Of a stretch of 64,000 nucleotides of DNA, positions 34,392-44,590 are shown piece after piece. A program made the translations under genes and the position numbers. Source of the DNA: Nioella ostreopsis (GTDB lineage: Bacteria > Pseudomonadota > Alphaproteobacteria > Rhodobacterales > Rhodobacteraceae). The notes under the pieces were generated by a model that made no database searches, was not told where the DNA came from, and worked only from the letters and a program-made list of their open reading frames with translations. Where the stretch lies: assembly GCF_004000255.1 (NCBI RefSeq), contig NZ_RCIQ01000001.1:434001-498000 (forward strand). The letters run 5' to 3'. Numbering within the stretch: the stretch's first letter is position 1; each line of letters opens with the position of its first letter.

Positions 34392-35111
34392 ATGTCAGAC
34401 ACGAAATTCGGAGCCAAACTGCTCGGTTGGACCGCGCCGCCGCGTCCGTCTATGGCCCCTTTGGAAGGGCGCTTTGCCCGGCTCGTGCGGCTCGACGCCG
34501 ATGCCCACGCCGCCGACCTGCACCGGGCCAACTCCGCCGACAGCGCGATCTGGGATTACCTGCCCTATGGCCCGTTTTCCTCGGCCGCCGCCTATCACCG
34601 CTGGATCCGCCAGATCACCGCCGGGGACGACCCGCTGTTTTACGCCATCCAATCCCGCGAAACAGGACAGTTCGGGGGCGTTGCGAGCTATCTCAGGATC
34701 ACGCCGGACGTGGGCATCATCGAAGTGGGGCACATCAATTTCTCGCCCGAGCTTCAGCGGACGCGGGCCGCGACCGAGGCGCTCTTCCTGATGATGGAAT
34801 GGGTGTTCGAGGCGGGCTATCGGAGGTTCGAGTGGAAATGCGACGCGCTGAACATGCCCTCGCGCCGGGCGGCGCAGCGGCTCGGCTTCAGCTATGAGGG
34901 CATTTTCCGGCAGGCCACCATCGTCAAGGGGCGCAATCGGGATACGGCCTGGTTTGCCTGTATCGACAAGGAATGGCCTGCGCTGCGCGAAGCGTTTCAG
35001 GCATGGTTGTCGCCATCCAATTTCCGGGCGGATGGAACCCAGAAGGAGGCCCTGTCCGATCTGACGAGGCTGGTGCGCGCCGGGTCCGATCCTGCATTGA
35101 TCGATCGCTAG
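34392..35111 (+). CDS. GNAT acetyltransferase, RimJ/RimL-like
   Basis: 239 residues from the ATG at 34392. Central GNAT fold with VGIIEVGHINFSPELQRTRAATEALFLMM (acetyl-CoA loop, though the usual RxxGxG reads QRTRAA) and FEWKCDALNMPSRRAAQRLGFSYEG, the family's C-terminal signature. Substrate unknown; relatives modify ribosomal proteins or amino acids. Its TAG stop shares CTAG with the stop of the convergent response regulator gene. Confidence 0.88.
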   Translation: MSDTKFGAKLLGWTAPPRPSMAPLEGRFARLVRLDADAHAADLHRANSADSAIWDYLPYGPFSSAAAYHRWIRQITAGDDPLFYAIQSRETGQFGGVASYLRITPDVGIIEVGHINFSPELQRTRAATEALFLMMEWVFEAGYRRFEWKCDALNMPSRRAAQRLGFSYEGIFRQATIVKGRNRDTAWFACIDKEWPALREAFQAWLSPSNFRADGTQKEALSDLTRLVRAGSDPALIDR

Positions 35112-35827
35112 ACCGCTTCCATCCCCGCCACCCGGTCGGCCAGCAGGGCGCGCAGATTGGCCCGGTCCGCATGGGCCAGATGGACCGGCAGGGCGCGGGC
35201 GGTTTCCAGCAGGCCCACATCGCCGGCGCTGCGGGCGATGCCCAACAGGAAGCGCCGCATGTAGTCCGCGGGCAGTCCGTCCTGGTTGAGCAGGTCGAGC
35301 GCATGGGTCAGATCATCCCTGAGGGCCAGCCGGTCGGGGCAGAGGGTCTGCGTGTCCACGGCACGTGGGCCGCGCGGCTGCATCTCGGGCGGAAGGTGCT
35401 TCAATATCTCGGTCTGGAAGGCGTTGAGACTGTCCACCGGTTTCGGCAGGAACCCGTCTGCCCCGGCGTTCCTGGCAGCCCGCGCTGCGGCCTCCCGTTC
35501 GGCCCCCGATGTGGCCAACAGGACCGGTACCCGCGGGCTGGTGCGGTGCATTTCGTCGATGAGGCTGAGCCCGGACCCGTCCGGCAGGCCCAGATCGACG
35601 ATGGCCACGCTTGGCCGGTAGGTGTTCAGGTGACGATGCGCCGAGGCGAGGCAATCGGCCCGCCTGATCCGCGCGCCGGAGCGCAGGCACATCAGGCGCA
35701 GCGCCTCTGACGCGAAGCGGCTGTCTTCGACAACCAGAACGGTCAGCCCGGCAAGCGGGCGGTCTGCCGTCGGTATCGGGTGGTAAAACGGGATCTCCTC
35801 ATCCGGTCTGCGAGTGTCGGTGTCCAT
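35108..35827 (-). CDS. Orphan response regulator (receiver plus helical C-terminus)
   Basis: 239 residues from the ATG at 35827 with GGGGG nine bases upstream; a GTG at 35857 is a weaker alternative. Receiver domain at about 28-150: VLVVEDSRFASEA, phospho-Asp in AIVDLGLPDGSG, Thr/Ser in LATSG, Lys in LPKPVDS. The C-terminal 90 residues are helical and lack a DNA-binding or enzyme domain; they could be an Hpt-like or partner-binding module. No kinase gene is adjacent. A CtrA-like box lies 48 bases upstream. Confidence 0.88.
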   Translation of the reverse strand: MDTDTRRPDEEIPFYHPIPTADRPLAGLTVLVVEDSRFASEALRLMCLRSGARIRRADCLASAHRHLNTYRPSVAIVDLGLPDGSGLSLIDEMHRTSPRVPVLLATSGAEREAAARAARNAGADGFLPKPVDSLNAFQTEILKHLPPEMQPRGPRAVDTQTLCPDRLALRDDLTHALDLLNQDGLPADYMRRFLLGIARSAGDVGLLETARALPVHLAHADRANLRALLADRVAGMEAV

Positions 35828-35874
35828 GTCCAAAAGCCCCCAAGGCGATTCTGACACCCATTAGACCCGCCCAA

Positions 35875-35891
35875 GGTTGACAGAGGGTTAA
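35875..35891 (-). promoter_or_regulatory. CtrA-like box upstream of the orphan response regulator
   Basis: Read on the minus strand: TTAA-CCCTCTG-TCAACC, one mismatch from TTAA-N7-TTAACC, pointing toward the regulator gene. Confidence 0.5.
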
Positions 35892-35977
35892 CGGCAGGGG
35901 CGCGGCGAAGGGCCGCTTGCCAACCCCCCACCCTCGGCCCCATATGCAGCGCAAGCGAGAGACAAAGGAGTGATGAC

Positions 35978-36382
35978 ATGATCGGACGGCTGAACCATGT
36001 GGCGATTGCGGTGCCAGACCTGGAGGCGGCAGCGGCGCAATACCGCGACACGCTCGGGGCGAAGGTGAACCCTCCCCAGGATGAGCCCGACCACGGCGTG
36101 ACAGTGGTGTTCATTGAACTGCCCAACACCAAGATCGAACTGCTCTACCCGCTTGGCGACAACAGCCCGATCAACGGATTCCTCGAAAAGAACCCGTCGG
36201 GCGGCATCCACCATATCTGCTATGAGGTCGAGGATATCCTGGCGGCCCGCGACCAGCTGAAAGCCTCGGGCGCGCGGGTTCTGGGCAGCGGAGAACCCAA
36301 GATCGGCGCCCATGGCAAGCCGGTCCTGTTCCTGCATCCGAAAGACTTCACCGGCACTCTCGTTGAACTGGAACAGGTCTGA
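35978..36382 (+). CDS. mce: Methylmalonyl-CoA epimerase
   Basis: 134 residues, VOC fold. It interconverts (S)- and (R)-methylmalonyl-CoA in propionate metabolism. Metal residues are visible in LNHVAIAV (His 7), GIHHICYEV and the C-terminal TLVELEQ. AAAGGAG lies upstream of the ATG. The DUF1467 gene starts in its stop codon (TGATG). Mutase and propionyl-CoA carboxylase genes are not in the window. Confidence 0.95.
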   Translation: MIGRLNHVAIAVPDLEAAAAQYRDTLGAKVNPPQDEPDHGVTVVFIELPNTKIELLYPLGDNSPINGFLEKNPSGGIHHICYEVEDILAARDQLKASGARVLGSGEPKIGAHGKPVLFLHPKDFTGTLVELEQV

Positions 36383-36660
36383 TGGGCTGGTTTACCTCTC
36401 TCGTCCTCTTGGCGGTCGTCTGGTTCATGACGCTCTTCATCGTGCTGCCGCTGCGCCTGAAAACCCAAGGGGACACGGGCAATATCGTGCCCGGCACGCC
36501 CGCCTCCGCGCCGGACAATATCCAGATCAAGCGCAAGTTCCTGATCACCACTCTGGTGGCGCTGCCGATCTGGGCCGTGCTGGTGGCGCTGATCCTGTCG
36601 GGTCGCATCACCGTCGATAGTTTCGATCTGTTTACCCTGTTCGGGGGGCAGCTCGACTGA
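36382..36660 (+). CDS. DUF1467 membrane protein
   Basis: 92 residues with two hydrophobic segments: about 3-25 (TSLVLLAVVWFMTLFIVLPL) and 52-74 (ITTLVALPIWAVLVALILSG), separated by the family motif RLKTQGDTGNIVPGTPASAP. The family almost always follows mce in alphaproteobacteria and its function is unknown. Its start overlaps the mce stop by one base, and its end overlaps the convergent EI24 gene by 29 bases. Confidence 0.92.
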   Translation: MGWFTSLVLLAVVWFMTLFIVLPLRLKTQGDTGNIVPGTPASAPDNIQIKRKFLITTLVALPIWAVLVALILSGRITVDSFDLFTLFGGQLD

Positions 36661-37336
36661 GCCGATGATAGAGATGCGTGAAGGTGGCTGCGCCCAAGAT
36701 CGGGACCAAGAGGTTCACGACCGGGATCGTCAGCGGTACGGCCATCAGCACGCCTGCGGCGAAAATCTGGGTGCGGTTGCGTTTGCGAAATCGCGCCGCC
36801 CCCGCCGCGTCATTGCGGCGTAGCGCCACGAGCTGCGCGTATTCCCGGCCCAGAAGCACGCCGTTGATGACCCAGAACAGGATCGGCGCAATGGGGGCGA
36901 AGAGAATATAAGCAATCATCGCCACGAGGTTGACGCCGATCACCACGCCCAGAAAACGGACGGCGTCCAGCAGCCCTTCGGCAATGCCAACCTGGCGGGC
37001 GGCCGGCAGGCCCGGATAGTGGCGGTCCTCTACCGCGTCGGCGATCTGTTCCAGGAAAATGCCGATAAAGGCCGAGGCCACGGGCACCATCAGGAAGATC
37101 GAGGCGACCAGCATGACCGGGATCACCGCCCAGGACAGGGCCGCGTCGATGCCGCCGATCTCTCCGATCCAGGGCAGGGTCAGCGTGTCGGGGACCAGCC
37201 AGCCGATCGCTGTGGCGAAGACCCAGTAGATACCCACCAGCAGCGCCACGGTCAGCGCCAGCCCCATCAGCAGAACACGCAGAAAACGCGGATCGGACAA
37301 TTGCCGGACCGCTTTCAGGAAATCGTTAAAAATCAT
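36632..37336 (-). CDS. EI24/CysZ-like membrane protein
   Basis: 234 residues with about four to five hydrophobic helices. The start MIFNDFLKAVRQLSDPRFLRVLL and PIAPILFWVINGVLLGREYAQLVALRR are typical of the EI24 domain family, which includes the sulfate transporter CysZ. Several alphaproteobacterial members are uncharacterised. It overlaps the nitroreductase stop by ATGA and the DUF1467 3' end by 29 bases. Confidence 0.88.
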   Translation of the reverse strand: MIFNDFLKAVRQLSDPRFLRVLLMGLALTVALLVGIYWVFATAIGWLVPDTLTLPWIGEIGGIDAALSWAVIPVMLVASIFLMVPVASAFIGIFLEQIADAVEDRHYPGLPAARQVGIAEGLLDAVRFLGVVIGVNLVAMIAYILFAPIAPILFWVINGVLLGREYAQLVALRRNDAAGAARFRKRNRTQIFAAGVLMAVPLTIPVVNLLVPILGAATFTHLYHRLSRAAPRTG

Positions 37337-37938
37337 TCACTTACCCAAGTGGTAATGGCAGAGAGGTCTGGGCGGGGTCGCTCTGGCGGCACATTGGTCT
37401 CAGTCCCCAGATGGATGAAACCGGCGACAAACTCTTGGTCCGCCAGCCCCAGCCCTTCACTCAGGAACGGCCGGTCGAAAGCCATCCAGCCGGTCAGCCA
37501 ATTGGCCCCCCATCCGGCGGCAAGCCCTGCATTGATCAGGGCGAGGCAGACAGCCCCGGCGCTTAGCACCTGTTCGACCTCGGGCACCTTGTCCGAGGCT
37601 TTCGGGCTGGCGACGACGGCCACCACCAAATGCGCATCTTCAAAGGCGCGGGCGGATTTTTCCAGCTTTTCCGGCTCGAGTCCGGCATCCGCACCCCGGT
37701 CCCGCGTCAGGCCCGCCAGCCGCAGGTTGGCCCCCCGTTCCAGCACGATGAAGCGCCAGGGCTCCAGCTTGCCGTGATCGGGTGTGCGCGCGGCGGCGGT
37801 CAGCAGGGTGTCCACCGTTGCGCGATCCGGAACCGGGGTGGTCAGCGTCTTTGCGGGGCGTGACCGGCGGGTCAGCAGGAAGTCGAGCACCTCGGGGCGG
37901 GGCGAGAGCGGGGCGATATCGGGCATGTCGGCTTTCAT
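37333..37938 (-). CDS. Nitroreductase family FMN oxidoreductase (YdjA-like)
   Basis: 201 residues. The segment FLLTRRSRPAKTL near the N-terminus and TPDHGKLEPWRFIVLE match the short YdjA-type nitroreductases that bind FMN as dimers; CLALINAGLAAGWGANWLTGW is the helix near the flavin. Reduces nitro groups, quinones or related acceptors with NAD(P)H. A second start at 37926 (MPDIAPLS) is possible. It is translationally linked to the EI24 gene. Confidence 0.9.
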   Translation of the reverse strand: MKADMPDIAPLSPRPEVLDFLLTRRSRPAKTLTTPVPDRATVDTLLTAAARTPDHGKLEPWRFIVLERGANLRLAGLTRDRGADAGLEPEKLEKSARAFEDAHLVVAVVASPKASDKVPEVEQVLSAGAVCLALINAGLAAGWGANWLTGWMAFDRPFLSEGLGLADQEFVAGFIHLGTETNVPPERPRPDLSAITTWVSE

Positions 37939-38017
37939 CTGGAACGGGTCCCAGACATGTCGGCAAAGCCGGGGCAGAGTTCAACCCTTGCGCGCGGCCC
38001 GCCGCCGGATTTTCGCA

Positions 38018-38040
38018 AAAAGGGGGCGGTGCCGCCCCCG
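38018..38040 (-). terminator. Rho-independent terminator of topA
   Basis: On the minus strand GGGGGCGG (38040-38033) pairs with CCGCCCCC (38030-38023), then TTTTT (38022-38018). It starts 9 bases after the topA stop. Confidence 0.88.
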
Positions 38041-38048
38041 TCAGCGGA

Positions 38049-40649
38049 TCACTTCGATGCCTTCTTGCGGGCGGGCTTCTTCTTGCCGCCCTTGGCCTCG
38101 CGTTCGACGATCAGCTCAATGGCCATTTCCATGGTCACATCCTCGGGCTTCACGTCCTTGGGAATGGTGGCGTTCACCTTTTCCCATTTCACGTATGGCC
38201 CGTAGCGGCCCTCCATCACGTTCACCGCGCCGCCCCGATCCGGGTAGTCGCCCAGTTCCTTCAGCGGTGCGACCGCCGTGCGGCCCCGGCCCGGCCCGCG
38301 AGATCGCTTCTCGGCCAGAAGTTCCACCGCCCGGTTCATGCCGATCTCGAACACGTCATTGGGCTCGCGCAGATTGGCATAGGTGGGCTTGTCGGCATCC
38401 GCCGCCGTATGCATCACGTAAGGGCCGAAGCGTCCGAAATTGGCGCTGATCATGTTGCCGTCTTCCGGGTGCGGGCCGATTTCGCGCGGCAGGCTGAGCA
38501 GCGTCAGCGCCTTGTCCAGATCCATTGCATCGGCCGACCAGCCCTTGGGCAGCGAGGCGCGCGGCGGCTTCTTGTTCTCTTCGCTGGCCTCGCCCTTCTG
38601 TACGTAAGGCCCGAACCGGCCAGAGCGCAGTGTGACGGCCTCGCCCTCGTCATAGCCAAGCACCTTGTCGCCCGCCTGTGCGTCGGCATCACCGCCGATC
38701 GGGCGGGTATAGCGGCATTCGGGGTAGCGGGAACAGCCGACGAAACCGCCGGTGCGCGAGGTTTTCAGATGCAGGCTGCCTTCGCCGCAAAGCGGGCACT
38801 GGCGCGGGTCGGTGCCATCTTCACGGGGCGGGTAAAGCTGCGGGGCCAACGCCTCGTCGAGTTTATCCAGCACCTCGGTGATGCGCAGTTCGGATGTTTC
38901 GGCGATGGCCGCGGAAAAATCGCGCCAGAACTTCGCCAGCACCTGCTTGTAGTCCAGATCGCCGGCCGAGATTTCATCGAGTTCCTCTTCCAACTCTGCG
39001 GTAAATTCATACCCCACATATTTGCGGAAGAAGTTCAGCAGGAAGATCGTGACAATCCGGCCCTTGTCCTCCGGGAACAGGCGGTTTTTGTCTTTCCGCA
39101 CATATTCACGGTCCTGGATCGTGGTGATGACCGAGGCATAGGTGGAGGGCCGCCCGATGCCGAGCTCCTCCATCTTTTTCACAAGCGTCGCCTCGGTATA
39201 GCGTGGGGGCGGCTGCGTGAAATGCTGCTGGCCCAGAATAGCGCCATCGTCCGAGATCAGCGCCTTGCCATCCGTCGTCAGGCGGGCATGTTCCTCGGCC
39301 ATCGCGCGGCCAACCTTTTTGAGTTTGTCGCCCTGAGAGATCTGCGGCAGGCGGCGGTCCTCATCAGAGGCGGCATCGTCGTCGCGGCCTTCCTCATAGA
39401 CCTTCATAAACCCGTCAAACATCACCACCTGACCGGTGGCGCGCAGCACGACCTGATCGTCATCGCTGCTGATATCGACCGTGGTGCGTTCCAGCCGCGC
39501 GGCCTCCATCTGGCTGGCGATCGTGCGCTTCCAAATGAGGTCATAGAGCTTTTTCTGATCCGCCTCGGACACGCGCAGGCTGGCCGGATCCTTCGACATG
39601 TCCGTGGGGCGGATACATTCGTGGGCTTCCTGCGCGTTCTTGGCCTTGTTCTTGTAGATGCGGGGGGAGGAGGGCAGGTAGTCCGCCCCGTAGCGGTCCT
39701 TGATCGCATCGCGGGCGGCGGCCACGGCTTCGGGTGCCATGTCGATCCCGTCGGTCCGCATATAGGTGATGTGACCCGCTTCATAGAGCCGCTGCGCCGC
39801 GTTCATCGTCTGGCGCGCGCCGAAGCCGAATTTGCGGCTGGCCTCCTGCTGCAGGGTCGAGGTCATGAAGGGGGCAGAGGGGTTGCGTGTCGAGGGCTTG
39901 GCTTCGACCGAAGCGACGCTGAGTGCCCGCGACGACACCGCCTGCACGGCCATGGTCGCGGCGGCCTGGTTGTCCAGGTCGTATCGGTCCAGCTTCTTGC
40001 CACCAAGCGTGGTCAACCGCGCTTCGAAGGTCTGGCCGCGCGGGGTTTCCAGCACGGCGCGTACCGACCAGTATTCGCGGGCGGTGAAAGCCTCGATCTC
40101 CATCTCGCGTTCGACGATCAGCCGCAGGCAAACCGACTGCACCCGGCCCGCCGACCGCGCGCCGGGCAGCTTGCGCCACAGGACCGGGCTCAGCTTGAAA
40201 CCCACCAGATAGTCGAGCGCGCGGCGGGCCAGATAGGCCTCGACCAGCGGTTCATCCACCTGACGCGGGTTCTTCATTGCCTCGGTCACGGCGGCTTTGG
40301 TGATCGCGTTGAAGACGACGCGGCTGACCTCGGTCGTTTTCTTGATCGCGCGGCGCTTGGTCAGCGCCTGTTGCAGGTGCCACGAAATTGCCTCTCCCTC
40401 GCGGTCGGGGTCGGTCGCGAGAATGAGCGTGTCGTCGGTTTTCAGCGCGTCGGCGATGGCTTTCACATGCTTCTTAGAGTCGTTTCCGACCTCCCACAGC
40501 ATCTCGAAATCGTGGTCCGGGTCGACCGATCCATCCTTGGGCGGCAGGTCGCGGACATGCCCGTAGGAGGCCAGCACGGTGAAGTTATCCCCGAGATATT
40601 TGTTGATTGTCTTGGCTTTAGCCGGGGACTCGACGACGACGACTGGCAT
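38049..40649 (-). CDS. topA: DNA topoisomerase I
   Basis: 866 residues. It relaxes negative supercoils by single-strand passage. The TOPRIM domain (1-140) contains LATDPDREGEAISWHL with the metal acidic residues, and the catalytic tyrosine lies in GHITYMRTDGI (about residue 310). One four-cysteine zinc ribbon begins CPLCGEGSLHLK. It is followed by repeats of the alphaproteobacterial C-terminal type, GRFGPYVQKG, GRFGPYVMHT and GRYGPYVKWE, and a Lys-rich DNA-binding tail (GGKKKPARKKASK). The ATG at 40649 gives the standard MPVVVVESPAKAKTINKYLG. Confidence 0.98.
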   Translation of the reverse strand: MPVVVVESPAKAKTINKYLGDNFTVLASYGHVRDLPPKDGSVDPDHDFEMLWEVGNDSKKHVKAIADALKTDDTLILATDPDREGEAISWHLQQALTKRRAIKKTTEVSRVVFNAITKAAVTEAMKNPRQVDEPLVEAYLARRALDYLVGFKLSPVLWRKLPGARSAGRVQSVCLRLIVEREMEIEAFTAREYWSVRAVLETPRGQTFEARLTTLGGKKLDRYDLDNQAAATMAVQAVSSRALSVASVEAKPSTRNPSAPFMTSTLQQEASRKFGFGARQTMNAAQRLYEAGHITYMRTDGIDMAPEAVAAARDAIKDRYGADYLPSSPRIYKNKAKNAQEAHECIRPTDMSKDPASLRVSEADQKKLYDLIWKRTIASQMEAARLERTTVDISSDDDQVVLRATGQVVMFDGFMKVYEEGRDDDAASDEDRRLPQISQGDKLKKVGRAMAEEHARLTTDGKALISDDGAILGQQHFTQPPPRYTEATLVKKMEELGIGRPSTYASVITTIQDREYVRKDKNRLFPEDKGRIVTIFLLNFFRKYVGYEFTAELEEELDEISAGDLDYKQVLAKFWRDFSAAIAETSELRITEVLDKLDEALAPQLYPPREDGTDPRQCPLCGEGSLHLKTSRTGGFVGCSRYPECRYTRPIGGDADAQAGDKVLGYDEGEAVTLRSGRFGPYVQKGEASEENKKPPRASLPKGWSADAMDLDKALTLLSLPREIGPHPEDGNMISANFGRFGPYVMHTAADADKPTYANLREPNDVFEIGMNRAVELLAEKRSRGPGRGRTAVAPLKELGDYPDRGGAVNVMEGRYGPYVKWEKVNATIPKDVKPEDVTMEMAIELIVEREAKGGKKKPARKKASK

Positions 40650-40769
40650 TCAAAATGACCTCTGGGCAGCGGATAATGGGTGGCGCGGGAACATGTGTCG
40701 CTCTGGCAGGGCTTGTCAATGCGCTATCGGAAAAAGACAATGCGGCCATTCAACCGAAGGATTTTGTGC

Positions 40770-41201
40770 ATGAGGTTTCTTCTGTCCTGCGTTCTTGGCC
40801 TCTGCCTTTTGACGGTGGCCCATGCCGACCCGGTCGAGCCGCCGCGCGGCAGCGCCCTGCGCGCCGAGTTGCTGGATACGATCCGCCGCGATGTGGAGCC
40901 GCGCTTTGGCGGGCCGGTCGAATTTGTGGTGGATGTTTTGCTGGTTCAGGACAGGCGGGCCATCGCCAACCTGACCGCGCAACACCCCGGAGGCGCACCG
41001 ATTGATCTGACAACGACACCGCTGGTCACCGTCGAGGGCATTCCGCCCGACCTGATCGACGGGCCGACAGTGCAGGCTTACCTGTATCGACCCGGCACCT
41101 ATTGGCAGATCGTGGAATATTCCATCGGCGCCACGGATGCCTGGTGGTGGGGATGGGATTGCCGCAATTACGGGGATTTCTTTCCCGAACCGCTGTGCTG
41201 A
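40770..41201 (+). CDS. Exported hypothetical protein
   Basis: 143 residues from the ATG at 40770 (GAAGG upstream); an ATG at 40740 would add ten residues. A signal peptide is clear (MRFLLSCVLGLCLLTVAHA, cleavage before DP). The mature part is mixed alpha/beta, with a Trp-rich end (TDAWWWGWDCRNYGDFFPEPLC) and two cysteines that may form a disulfide. I recognise no domain. Its last 34 bases overlap the convergent dprA gene. Confidence 0.72.
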   Translation: MRFLLSCVLGLCLLTVAHADPVEPPRGSALRAELLDTIRRDVEPRFGGPVEFVVDVLLVQDRRAIANLTAQHPGGAPIDLTTTPLVTVEGIPPDLIDGPTVQAYLYRPGTYWQIVEYSIGATDAWWWGWDCRNYGDFFPEPLC

Positions 41202-42367
41202 GCGGCCAGGGAAATCAGCCCGCCGGGCTGGCGCTGGACTGCCCCTTCCAGTTCCATCCGGGACAGCACGGCGGCGGCCTCGAACGGGCTCATACCCAGA
41301 TCGCGCAGCAATTGGTCCTCCGCCACAGGGGTGGGGCCGAGCTGTGACAGGATGCGGGAATTGAGCGCCGCCCGGTCGCGCCAGTCTCGTTCGGGCTGTT
41401 TGGGTAGTTCCGGAATCTCCGCAAGCGGCAGGTGGGGCTGGCGGGCGCGTTTCTCTGCCGGCCCGATGGCCTCGATCACGTCCTCGGCGCCGCGCACCAA
41501 GGTGGCCCCGTCGCGCAGCAGCATGTTGCAGCCAGAGGCGCGGGTGTCCATCGGGTGGCCTGGGACGGCCAGCACCTCCCGCCCCTGATCGAGCGCGTTG
41601 CGGGCCGTGATCAGCGAGCCGGACCGCGCCGCCGCCTCCACCACGATCACGGCGCGGGCAAGGCCCGACACGATACGGTTTCGCTGCGGGAAATGACGCG
41701 CCTGCGGATCCAGCCCGAACGGCTGTTCGGACAGGCGCAGGCCCTGTTTTGCGATCTCATGCGCCAGATCGCTGTTTTCCGCGGGGTAAAGCACATCGAG
41801 CCCCCCCGCCTGAACCGCAATGGTCCCATTTTTCAGGGCCGCGTGATGGGCCAGCGCGTCGATACCACGGGCGAGGCCAGAGACGATGACAAACCCCGCC
41901 TCCGCCAGGTCCCCCGCCAGCTTGCGCGCCATGCGGCTGCCGAGGGACGATGCATTGCGGGTGCCGACCATGGCCAGCATCGGGCGATCCAGCAGACGCG
42001 TGTCGCCGAGAGCCCAGAGGATCGGCGGCGCATCGGCGCAGTCGGCCAGGTCGGCGGGATAGCCCGGATCGCCAAGGCTGAGCAGGCGCGCGCCCATCCG
42101 GCGGGCGGCCTTCGCTTCGGCCAGTGCGGCGGATTCGGAGAACACCTCGTATGCGTCGACGCCCGCCTGTTTCGCAACCTCCGGCAAGGCGGCAAGGGCC
42201 GCTTCCGCGCTGCCATGTTCTGCCAGCAGCCGCCGGAAGGTGGCAGGCCCGACCCGGCGCGACCGGATCAGGCGCAGCCGCGCCAGCCTGTCGGCATTAT
42301 CCGCCGAGGGGCCGGGGCGATAGGCGGTGGCCGCCTCGAAAAACCCTGTATCATGATCCATCCACAT
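41168..42367 (-). CDS. dprA: DNA-processing protein DprA
   Basis: 399 residues. DprA loads RecA on incoming single-stranded DNA in transformation and is needed for gene transfer agent uptake in Rhodobacter. An N-terminal SAM/HhH-like part (25-90) precedes the Rossmann-type DprA core (about 105-300) with MVGTRNASSLGSRMA, VSGLARGIDALAHHAAL, FPQRNRIVSGLA and VPGHPMDTRASGCNMLLRDGA. A winged-helix C-terminus follows (NSRILSQLGPTPVAEDQL). Start at 42367 or the next ATG at 42361. A CtrA-like box lies just upstream. Confidence 0.96.
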   Translation of the reverse strand: MWMDHDTGFFEAATAYRPGPSADNADRLARLRLIRSRRVGPATFRRLLAEHGSAEAALAALPEVAKQAGVDAYEVFSESAALAEAKAARRMGARLLSLGDPGYPADLADCADAPPILWALGDTRLLDRPMLAMVGTRNASSLGSRMARKLAGDLAEAGFVIVSGLARGIDALAHHAALKNGTIAVQAGGLDVLYPAENSDLAHEIAKQGLRLSEQPFGLDPQARHFPQRNRIVSGLARAVIVVEAAARSGSLITARNALDQGREVLAVPGHPMDTRASGCNMLLRDGATLVRGAEDVIEAIGPAEKRARQPHLPLAEIPELPKQPERDWRDRAALNSRILSQLGPTPVAEDQLLRDLGMSPFEAAAVLSRMELEGAVQRQPGGLISLAAQHSGSGKKSP

Positions 42368-42391
42368 GAGTCGGAAGGCTAGGCGGCAAGG

Positions 42392-42408
42392 GGTTAACAG
42401 GCGGTTTA
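42392..42408 (-). promoter_or_regulatory. CtrA-like box upstream of dprA
   Basis: Read on the minus strand: TAAA-CCGCCTG-TTAACC, one mismatch from TTAA-N7-TTAACC, 25 bases before the dprA ATG and overlapping the end of the GNAT gene by 3 bases. Confidence 0.6.
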
Positions 42409-42897
42409 CGGGTCGAGAGTCACGCGTTTTGCAAAGAACCGCAGTTTCAGGCGGAAGGGTCCGGCAGAGCTGTCCACCTCGGCCTCGCCCGCGCCGGTCT
42501 CTTCCCAGCCCTGTCGCGCGTAGAACCGTGCCGCGCGGTCGTTCCCGATCCCGATATCGAGCCGCGCCAGCCCGACCCCACGCGCCGCCAGCCGCGTCTC
42601 GCCATCGGCCAGCAACCGGGCGGCCAGCCCGTTCGAACGGGCTTCCGGCGCCACGTATAGCTGGTAGATCTCATCATCGCGGATCGCACAGAAGCCGAGG
42701 GCGGGATCGTCACCCGCCATGATCGTGTCGGGCAGCAGGGCGACAAGACGCCGGGCAAAGTCTTCCTCCGTCCTGAGGGCCGTCAGGGCGGGCGGAGTGT
42801 AGGCGGCATGGGCCTCATGCCAGCCTGCGTGCCACAGCCGGGCCAGCGCCGGAACATCCTCGGCGCGTGCGGGGCGCAGCGGGGGCAGGGACGTCAT
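42406..42897 (-). CDS. GNAT acetyltransferase
   Basis: 163 residues from the ATG at 42897. The GNAT core is visible: ARLWHAGWHEAHAAY near the N-terminus, YQLYVAPEARSNGLAARLLADGE with the acetyl-CoA loop (usual Q/RxxGxG/A as RSNGLA), and LDIGIGNDRAARFYARQGWEE. Members of this group acetylate small amines or protein N-termini. Substrate unknown. It lies directly upstream of dprA on the same strand. Confidence 0.88.
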   Translation of the reverse strand: MTSLPPLRPARAEDVPALARLWHAGWHEAHAAYTPPALTALRTEEDFARRLVALLPDTIMAGDDPALGFCAIRDDEIYQLYVAPEARSNGLAARLLADGETRLAARGVGLARLDIGIGNDRAARFYARQGWEETGAGEAEVDSSAGPFRLKLRFFAKRVTLDP

Positions 42898-42982
42898 GCG
42901 GCTGTCTTCACCTTGCAAGGATGTGATGCCAGGCCATAGCCCGCACGCCTGAGTGTCATCATCGTCCTGCCCGCAAATGGCC

Positions 42983-44407
<1,425 letters not shown>

Positions 44408-44590
44408 GAGGGAAGGGACCTTTCCAAGCCGAAAATGATCTGTGTCAACCAAAACCGGACAATCAACGAGGTGAGACATTTTTCACCACTGTCTTGTCAC
44501 GATCCCATCTATATGGTTCTACAGCAGATAGACGCAACGGGGGTGAGCGTGGCCGATCCGGCCGGTCCCCGCAAGGACAGGACGATAAGA

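Noticed and set aside
37782-40658. A 958-codon open frame on the plus strand opposite topA
   Set aside because: It is antisense to topA, its translation is rich in His, Arg, Gly and Val with no domain, and topA is unmistakable. Long antisense frames are usual in GC-rich DNA.
44408-44590. A sigma70 promoter for ctaC around TATATG at 44510
   Set aside because: No acceptable -35 element lies at 16-18 bases, so I could not support a specific promoter in this gap.
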